Below are positions 63,401 through 64,000 of a stretch of DNA of 64,000 bases, piece after piece (position 1 is the stretch's first letter; each line of letters starts with the position of its first letter). The notes below the pieces were generated by a model. The model did not search any database, had not been told where the DNA came from, and saw nothing but the letters and a program-made list of their open reading frames with translations. The position numbers were made by a program, and so were the translations under genes. Source of the DNA: Cervus elaphus (taxonomy: Eukaryota; Chordata; Mammalia; Artiodactyla; Cervidae); assembly GCF_910594005.1 (NCBI RefSeq), contig NW_025316728.1, positions 62,001 through 126,000 on the forward strand. Reading direction: 5' to 3'.

Positions 63401-64000
63401 TCCTCCACCGCCTTCACACCCTGTGGCCCAAGCCCAGAAGGGCCCCTTTCCTGCCTGGCAGCCCACCATCCCTGCTTCCACCCGGCCCCACAGCCTGCCT
63501 TCTGCCATGCACTTCCATTTGATATCACACACACACATTTGAGATAAATGACAGCTTGGCGCTTCCTTTACTGCCCATTTCTCCTACATGGAGATAGCTC
63601 TGAGGTCAAAGTCACCTTCTGCATTCTCCCCGGGTGCACCCCTAGTCCTGGAGAAGCTGCCTGGGTGGCAGGTGGTCCCTCGGAGCGTGTATGTGGGCTG
63701 CTCACCAGTACTGTTATTGTTACTATTAAGTCACTCTCTCAGAAAAACAATTGCAGAAACCAGGAGGAAGAAGAGAAAGAAATGAAGAGGAGAAGATGAG
63801 GGACTGGAGCCTGAACACAACCCCCACAGGAGGAAGTGTCCTCCCCCACATCCACAGGAAGGGGGTGGGTCTCCAGAGTGGAGACTAGCCACTTCTTCAG
63901 GATAGAAGGAAGCAATACCGCTGTTGGGGGGCACTTCTCCAGCTCTGCCTCTTTCCTGGGGAGCCCAGTGGGCACTTTCTTCTCCCAGAATGTCCTGGAG

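Larger units (their letters stand above)
46427..64000 (-). other. RET: RET intron 1 (partial, over 17.5 kb)
   Basis: Everything right of exon 2 is non-coding as far as I can see. The CpG-rich exon 1 with its leucine-run signal peptide is not here, so the RET promoter lies beyond the window. Human RET intron 1 contains enteric enhancers; I cannot assign one by eye. Contents are listed separately: SINEs at 46878, 53952, 54588, 57727 and 58625; L1 at 47195 and 60090; a retrocopy at 59066; a MITE at 57940; a CAC/CAT tract at 55536. Stretches 48000-53900 and 61050-64000 show only unique or low-complexity sequence. Confidence 0.8.

Overview
The window is nuclear DNA from a ruminant, most likely a bovid or close relative. 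The evidence is GT-AG introns, about ten tRNA-derived Bov-tA type SINE copies, three CHR-type cetartiodactyl SINEs, cetartiodactyl LINE 3' ends and a short mariner-like element. There is no sign of bacterial organisation.

Two things fill it. (1) Bases 1-19066 are one continuous purine-rich tandem array. The core (1 to about 16315) is about 115 near-identical 141-bp units arranged in higher-order blocks, including a tandem duplication of about 4.5 kb. The part nearest the gene (about 16316-19066) is diverged, with variable A-tracts, and ends in plain 28-bp monomers; 141 = 5 x 28 + 1, which suggests how the unit arose. (2) The rest is the RET receptor tyrosine kinase gene on the minus strand. 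Exons 2 to 19 can be placed to the base between 46426 and 19364, and the alternative RET9 tail and stop follow at 19363-19332. Exon 1 (signal peptide, promoter) would lie past base 64000. Exon 20 (RET51 tail) is not seen and must lie beyond the array or be missing.

The RET copy is nearly intact: every intron has GT/AG ends, 15 of 18 exons match the human lengths as I recall them, and the kinase motifs are present. It carries two disabling changes: a TAG at codon 70 in exon 2, and a 4-bp insertion in exon 18 that shifts the frame and stops translation at the end of the kinase domain. It also has a 12-bp duplication in the transmembrane segment, an extra glycine codon in exon 10, and a shifted juxtamembrane cysteine pair. 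This is either an allele or assembly artefact in the true RET gene, or an unprocessed duplicate next to a satellite.

Bases 46427-64000 are RET intron 1 (5' end not reached). They hold SINEs, L1 remnants, a probable processed retrocopy (59066-59635), a mariner-like MITE and a CAC/CAT-rich low-complexity tract. I see no other protein-coding gene. The long open frames in the array exist because 141 is a multiple of three.
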